Part shown: one piece after another, positions 15,201 through 16,572 of the stretch | How the letters are laid out: each line of letters begins with the position of its first letter | Numbering within the stretch: the stretch's first letter is position 1 | Assembly (NCBI GenBank): GCA_002887195.1 | Contig: PJAB01001175.1 | Span: forward strand, 1-16,572 | Source: Chrysochromulina parva | Taxonomy: Eukaryota > Haptophyta > Prymnesiales > Chrysochromulinaceae | Direction: 5' to 3' | Length of the DNA: 16,572 nucleotides | The notes under the pieces: model-generated | Databases searched by the model: none | What the model saw: the letters and a program-made list of their open reading frames with translations, nothing else | Told to the model about the DNA's origin: nothing | Position numbers and translations under genes: made by a program

Positions 15201-16028
15201 AGCATGGATGAAGAAGCCAGCCGCGCCACGGCGCAACGAGCCGACCCAGTGGCACCGAGCCACGCCCCCACGGACATGACGAACACCTCGCCGACGCTCA
15301 CCGAGTGCTGGACTGACAAAAACAAGGAGCGCAACGAGAGAGCTTACGAGGAATTCATGATACAGATGGCGAAGGAGGCAGCAGCGACGGCGGTCGAGGC
15401 GACAACGGCGACGGCGTTACCGGCGAAGGCAGCGACGGAAGAGGCGAGTCGGAGAAAAAGTACAACGGCAGCGACGAGGAAGAGGGCGGCGGTGGCGAAG
15501 GCGACGGCGGCGAGGGCGGCGAGGGCGACGGCGGCTGCAGCGACGGGGACGGCGACGATGGAGGCGGCGACGAGGGCAGCGGTAACGGCGGCAGCGGCGG
15601 CGACGGCGACGGGAGCTGCGGTGACGGGGGCGGCGGCGACGGCGGCAGTGGCGACGGCAACGGGGGAGGCGACGGCAAAGGCGGTGACGGCGGAAGCGGC
15701 GACGACGGCAGCGGCGGAAGGGGGGGACATCGACAGGAGGGATACAGACAACAGCGACGCGACAGCGAGAGATGCAATCGAAAAGAACAGGGAGACGGCA
15801 GCGGCAGGGGCGACGAGGGCGACGGCGGCAGCGGCGACGGGAGAGGCGACGATGGAGGCGACAACGGGGGCAGCGGGGACGGCGGCGGCGGCGGCGACGG
15901 CGCCGGGGGCAAAAAAGCGCAACCGAGGCAGGCGACTGACCAGCGGACAACGGCAGGTGAGGGCACGGGCAGACCAACGGTCGGCGACAGACGAGACGCG
16001 CGGGAGCCGAGCGGGACAGAGCGAGTGA
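9234..16028 (+). CDS. Retroelement ORF B: RNase H, zinc motif, J-domain and DUF4326-like domain
   Basis: The frame is open from 9159 to TGA 16026-16028; ATG 9234 is the first plausible eukaryotic start. Residues are counted from the TTG at 9222. In order: charged coiled-coil region (about 30-340), RNase HI (about 385-552), CCHC motif (675-692), a region of unknown function with a possible beta-rich part (about 935-1045), J-domain (about 1135-1188), coiled coil (about 1190-1360), a unique region, an acidic then basic helical stretch (about 1455-1540), DUF4326-like domain (about 1823-1955) and an Ala/Thr-rich tail with basic KKRNRGRR. RNase H and zinc motif continue the LINE polyprotein started in ORF A. 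The J-domain would imply contact with Hsp70, and the DUF4326-like part has no assigned role. How translation of this frame starts is unsettled. Confidence 0.82.
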   Translation: MAAEARADEAACAHEPWTSEWGVEELERAEREAAGAMSDEDVEMRIAADHMEAYDEAERMTHAYLCDDTEQDAAQHELGHARSQTATMRRHVAGQHALACERRLQLVTSESLRHTAALTKATAEAEHEWQRLCAEALEARRIADERASQWNDVRFSVMDIYRDSSAKDTERNKAARRVTQARDAENATREAGAAQIRGAEKRLRQTRAELARMKRACDEAALVTDAEREALESEEREEEQEREASRLRAVDHATRQEAARATRLREMAAAEKLQIAREATTEALRTLDGSDDRARREARATAEHAAEEEKYAHVEYWDALTTEQRAAILASPTLRLCARHRDMEQSTAARATDRHYGGVDISMEPKERRNIDTTETKHAAAVGLAIEQRYGIQFAYAVDGSKDDVEAWGDGATGERAAAWGAWDGTTAYGGALPPGTGNQEAELFAVERILARHTRGDRVLIMCDCQAALAMAESTWQSGRIGTGSPADGRTGGLLIEAITRHRLRITSRIDDSKPRGCVCFVWIKAHGGGVAPNAYADAIAKSYLTADVDYATVDAPYLALPRVCLYVAQPTPHDGTWEVGSQQYTCIAADRSLRSLIVDGMTRRILAHLPRQSHGHCDARVATEVTQTQGRPVGATPGATPRHGVTEPTTTGSALRLRSNDLRQQGMTCPLCHAQGPLEGDHILQCEGIPKAKRDEAVAKMTSALEAAANALPSGQRDAPADNTRKAWTEAARRAGQHGAAAALGPAPTEIETRTPAHAREWARSGWKTKDDVYELNMREDAANVDERLAAWCAVAVRSAHAAAVSAASAEDATDEVAQACDEAVRKLQDGPLGSASRAAGDATVDGVTGTPYIPQRDADEGHIGAIRMRFSQLQRHTQLAHVHEWTGRRAWLPSERRKSETATWTAHTHRGFREGGGAAGRKEEHAVAVDAHETVYSIAATARWPWLVEYELDAFDATRTDGTKGQRTLVTVRLGYSDGEMTARVRARHVQADGQRYRSGDTAISAEVELIGDHEGRGLRALFWDIAMGTHDATHGAQATVRRAAAAATTRCQWDPSGEGWNTLRRTLGGEIPPPTPYERSETQSLQRVACEAAAAAAEARTRAMHDEATRDGTTVTAARASESAEQLRTAAELLGVNIDATAQLIRQAFLREALNAHPDRGGTDAAFTSLQDAHQSLTRITDESRQRAAKEIRDAREAATKARRHSAEAAEHTAIRLKDEIARAKAAAEREAKAAWTPVSRTVALHLRAANQGYMNLWMQYQRKVTRELNTQAQGVQGATYTTHAERVAAETVRRKAAQRHARELARQTAVAEMRSAELRAASARRMEAVATADQLRRRGAEALTEAALDDGDALTQGYRAKLPWAMWGKRHADSDQYVYYDITEFDTAWVTLVRTAASDTERRTPIATAGWNRFQLNWEEFTGVKRYGTAQRGVEIVPKGATGMTSEEDEEMDEEERQHERHEERRAMKRAAEIARAANRDAARVLREEERQRLPHTAADDALRQEEGKGAAAAEGTDDSDADRREEALGAEQDRTGPTWGPRAPNARRRGAWSGKNWAREAWTGPIAAMEYAEAWREGPLPRPPKSAAAQSAQRAAQRRSHSANAEGHAHATATAARETARRTSSLWGAAVDAEEANVRQGATEELKEMVRRWQTREAIELPLQGIHLTYAQDAARATSEAADALQRKRPATDKVAAAARKRALMDTAQMMTATGAPQGLTGGNDEERARQVLQLIRGESASSTFRNHELEEVVRLMTTVLECLPCEPITARDEPMRDAPMAAQQVRGRTEDVNEPPSADGSAARERVPQPHTTIHIGNLRANGRTAPWRPENTEDRRVDRGTPLGNPFPIDPNDDREREAACTAYAELIRSELTHANVQEIAARYELRVDQRYALPTATQALRHALHRLERDVIELQPGRSIRLMCHCTPKQCHAHVIAHEIRYRLRTRGINIEVDNGGWERPEERGDAGSNAGKEDEGADASMDEEASRATAQRADPVAPSHAPTDMTNTSPTLTECWTDKNKERNERAYEEFMIQMAKEAAATAVEATTATALPAKAATEEASRRKSTTAATRKRAAVAKATAARAARATAAAATGTATMEAATRAAVTAAAAATATGAAVTGAAATAAVATATGEATAKAVTAEAATTAAAEGGDIDRRDTDNSDATARDAIEKNRETAAAGATRATAAAATGEATMEATTGAAGTAAAAATAPGAKKRNRGRRLTSGQRQVRARADQRSATDETRGSRAGQSE
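9310..10260 (+). other. Coiled-coil region at the ORF B N-terminus
   Basis: About 300 residues are dominated by Glu, Ala, Arg and Gln with heptad-like spacing, for example [20 protein letters not shown] and [20 protein letters not shown]. It lies where LINEs normally have a short linker between thumb and RNase H. It probably forms long helices for oligomerisation, by composition only. Confidence 0.6.
10374..10880 (+). other. RNase HI domain of ORF B
   Basis: The four acidic residues and the histidine of RNase HI are in order: [11 protein letters not shown] (D403), [14 protein letters not shown] (E447), [10 protein letters not shown] (D469), and [20 protein letters not shown] (H532, D543). 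The domain would degrade the RNA strand of the RNA:cDNA hybrid. Its place after reverse transcriptase and before a zinc motif matches RNase H-bearing LINEs. All catalytic residues are present, so this half of the element looks functional despite the frame change upstream. Confidence 0.88.
11244..11297 (+). other. CCHC zinc-binding motif after RNase H
   Basis: Residues C675-x2-C678-x9-H688-x3-C692 read [19 protein letters not shown] cysteine pair followed by a His-x3-Cys is common near the end of LINE polyproteins and is thought to contact nucleic acid. It lies about 130 residues after the last RNase H motif. No restriction-like endonuclease follows it. Confidence 0.75.
12624..12785 (+). other. 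DnaJ-like J-domain in ORF B
   Basis: Residues about 1135-1188 match the J-domain layout: [19 protein letters not shown] (helix I and start of helix II), then [18 protein letters not shown] with the invariant HPD at 1165-1167, then [14 protein letters not shown] (helix III). In DnaJ proteins the HPD loop stimulates the ATPase of Hsp70. The domain is followed by charged helices. I know of no LINE family defined by a J-domain, so a host-derived acquisition is likely; it might help in chaperone recruitment or complex disassembly. The sequence match is good, and the role is inference. Confidence 0.75.
12786..13300 (+). other. Coiled-coil region after the J-domain
   Basis: Charged Ala-rich helices such as [19 protein letters not shown] and [20 protein letters not shown] flank a short non-helical stretch containing [20 protein letters not shown]-domain followed by helices is common in J-proteins, where the C-terminal part binds clients or partners. 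No zinc or Gly/Phe region of classical DnaJ is present. Confidence 0.5.
14691..15080 (+). other. DUF4326-like domain in ORF B
   Basis: Residues about 1823-1955 start with TTIHIGNL, pass through [12 protein letters not shown] (G1856-F1859), a helical part with [14 protein letters not shown], and end in [20 protein letters not shown] (C1937, C1939, C1944, H1945). The order GNPF, then a helix, then a C-x-C-x-P-x-x-CH signature is that of DUF4326, a domain of unknown function found mainly in phages and bacteria. The closing Cys/His cluster could hold a metal or an active site. Its presence in a LINE is unexpected and suggests capture. Confidence 0.6.
15364..15960 (+). repeat. GGC/GAC-rich tract coding for the Ala/Thr-rich tail of ORF B
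   Basis: In the ORF B frame the tract gives Ala/Thr-rich sequence broken by a charged piece ([19 protein letters not shown]) and closed by basic KKRNRGRR. The frame shifted by +2 gives a Gly/Asp/Ser-rich peptide with [20 protein letters not shown] and stays open to TAA 16052-16054. The nucleotide texture matches the tract at 3361-3655 and the Gly-rich region of ORF A. Slippage and frame drift are likely here, so the true C-terminus is uncertain. Confidence 0.6.
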
Positions 16029-16032
16029 GGAA

Positions 16033-16110
16033 GCACCAGATTCTGTGTCGGTAACGACCACGGGAAGGGCTTGCTCACTCGCGACGGGCACTTCAACGAT
16101 CGCGACGCGG
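16033..16110 (+). repeat. 3' UTR direct repeat, copy 1 (78 bp)
   Basis: This copy aligns without gaps to 16228-16305 with 16 mismatches over 78 bases (about 79% identity), most of them transitions. It starts 5 bases after the ORF B stop. The first half, which contains the hairpin, is better conserved than the second. Confidence 0.8.
16041..16065 (+). promoter_or_regulatory. GNRA-capped stem-loop 1 in the 3' UTR
   Basis: GTCG and CGAC form a 4-bp stem closed by the loop GTAA, a GNRA tetraloop as RNA. Below it a single unpaired C (16059) is followed by six more pairs between TTCTGT and ACGGGA, two of them G-U. The same shape recurs in copy 2 with a different loop base and a different bulge base. 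It may be a recognition element for the element's reverse transcriptase. Confidence 0.6.
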
Positions 16111-16227
16111 CATCCACAGAACAAGAGCACCTCGACCCACCGGGCGACACACAAAACACAACAGACGGCCGACGACCGGCGGCGAGCGAAGCGAGCGCAA
16201 ACCGGACTGCACGGCACAGGGGATACG

Positions 16228-16305
16228 GTACCAGTTTCTGTGTCGGCAACGACTACGGGAAGGGCCTGACCCCCTGCGCCGGGCATCTCGACGAACGTGA
16301 CGCGG
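16228..16305 (+). repeat. 3' UTR direct repeat, copy 2 (78 bp)
   Basis: Second copy of the repeat, 195 bases downstream of copy 1. The 117 bases between the copies show no clear third copy and no coding signal. Confidence 0.8.
16235..16261 (+). promoter_or_regulatory. GNRA-capped stem-loop 2 in the 3' UTR
   Basis: The same hairpin as in copy 1, with loop GCAA (still GNRA), the same GTCG/CGAC stem, a single bulged T (16254), and seven lower pairs between TTTCTGT and ACGGGAA. Relative to copy 1 the loop change stays within GNRA and the other hairpin changes fall at the bulge or the stem base, which is what selection on RNA structure would leave. Confidence 0.6.
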
Positions 16306-16433
16306 AACCGACCGACCACGAATACCCCGCGCTATCCACACATCAAAAATAATCGCAGGTTTTCCCACTCCATTTTTCGACATTTAAAGGCGTTTACGGG
16401 CCGTGCCTAGCAATAGGTTCCCGGAGCCGAAAT

Positions 16434-16454
16434 GTAACCGGGTAACCGGGTAAC
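16434..16454 (+). repeat. Terminal GGTAACCG tandem repeat, probable 3' end of the element
   Basis: The bases read GTAACCG, GGTAACCG, GGTAAC: about 2.6 copies of an 8-base unit. Some LINEs end in short tandem repeats made by the reverse transcriptase during integration. It follows the AT-richer 3' UTR and precedes GC-rich flank. A TGTAA just at its start (16433-16437) matches the polyadenylation signal used by green algae, but a five-base match means little alone. Confidence 0.5.
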
Positions 16455-16572
16455 GAGCACCCCCAAGTGCGCGCGCAAGGATCCGCCCTAGGCATGCCCG
16501 ACGACGCGCGGCTTGGGCCAGGCCTGGCCAGCCCGCAACCGCACGGAGCGACTGCCGGCGCGCAACGAGCCG
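16455..16572. other. GC-rich 3' flank, probably host DNA
   Basis: This stretch is very GC-rich and contains no recognisable gene on either strand, although the - strand is open in one frame across most of it. It includes a 14-bp perfect palindrome, GGCCAGGCCTGGCC, at 16516-16529. It may be intron or exon of the host gene seen at 1-123. Confidence 0.4.

Larger units (their letters stand above)
151..16454 (+). mobile_element. Giant APE-type non-LTR retrotransposon with RNase H
   Basis: Two overlapping frames cover almost the whole interval and encode, in order, an EEP/APE endonuclease, a LINE-type reverse transcriptase with FADD, an RNase HI domain and a CCHC zinc motif. That order is known from RNase H-bearing LINE groups such as the I superfamily. 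There are no LTRs, integrase or protease. The 3' end appears to be a short GGTAACCG tandem repeat, a type of tail known in some LINEs, instead of poly(A). The coding span of over 15 kb is well above the usual 4-7 kb; low-complexity expansions, coiled coils and two extra domains (J-domain and DUF4326-like) account for much of it. The left boundary is a guess. The nature of the element is secure; clade and activity are not. Confidence 0.85.
16029..16454 (+). other. 3' untranslated region of the retrotransposon
   Basis: After the ORF B stop there is no convincing coding sequence. The region holds two copies of a 78-base repeat, each with a hairpin, then a relatively AT-rich segment (about 16340-16395), and ends at a GGTAACCG array. 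There is no poly(A) tail. In LINEs the 3' UTR carries the RNA features that the reverse transcriptase recognises. Confidence 0.6.

Noticed and set aside
15344..16319. Several - strand frames of 200-300 residues over the ORF B tail and 3' UTR.
   Set aside because: Pro/Ser- or Arg/Cys-rich low-complexity translations without motifs, explained by the GGC/GAC tract.
124..16475. A target-site duplication flanking the element.
   Set aside because: The bases after the terminal repeat (GAGCACCCCC) were not found near the left side; the 5' end is undefined and may lie outside the window.
16516..16529. A perfect 14-bp palindrome GGCCAGGCCTGGCC in the right flank.
   Set aside because: Short palindromes of G and C are expected in such GC-rich DNA; nothing links it to a function.
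1..16572. LTRs, integrase, protease or a CRISPR array.
   Set aside because: No long terminal repeats and no motifs of these enzymes; the repeats present are coding or in the 3' UTR.

Overview
The window is almost entirely one very large non-LTR (LINE-type) retrotransposon on the + strand, from a GC-rich eukaryotic genome. The APE-type (EEP) endonuclease, LINE-type reverse transcriptase, RNase HI and CCHC zinc motif together are the core of RNase H-bearing LINEs, known from eukaryotic nuclei. A GC-rich microalga or similar protist is a reasonable guess, but nothing here fixes the lineage.

Layout. Bases 1-123 on the - strand look like an exon of a host gene: 37 of 41 codons end in G or C, and a good 3' splice site precedes it. 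The element therefore seems to lie in or beside a host intron, antisense to that gene. Its 5' end is somewhere in about 125-350 and cannot be placed. ORF A (first ATG 355, stop 9225) holds a Gly/Ala/Ser-rich region with higher-order repeats (565-1813), a Gly/Lys/Asp-rich stretch, a region of unknown function, a poly-Ala tract (about 3361-3655), a possible SH3-like barrel, the endonuclease (about 4615-5502), a long helical linker, the reverse transcriptase (about 6649-7572), a thumb region and a possible chromo/SH3-like module. ORF B overlaps it in the -1 frame (open from 9159, TTG at 9222, first ATG 9234, stop 16028). It holds a charged coiled-coil region, RNase HI (about 10374-10880), a CCHC zinc motif (11244-11297), a DnaJ-like J-domain with an HPD motif (about 12624-12785), more coiled coil, a DUF4326-like domain (about 14691-15080) and an Ala/Thr-rich tail. 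The 3' UTR has two 78-bp repeats, each with a GNRA-capped hairpin, and the element appears to end in a short 8-bp tandem repeat (16434-16454).

How the parts fit. Endonuclease and reverse transcriptase would carry out target-primed reverse transcription, RNase H would remove template RNA, and the 3' hairpins may be where the enzyme recognises its own RNA. The low-complexity and coiled-coil parts may take the place of a separate gag-like ORF. The J-domain and DUF4326-like domain are unexpected in a LINE and are the strongest leads for something undescribed. The split between reverse transcriptase and RNase H is the other: it may be a programmed recoding or reinitiation site, or a single indel in a decayed or misassembled copy.
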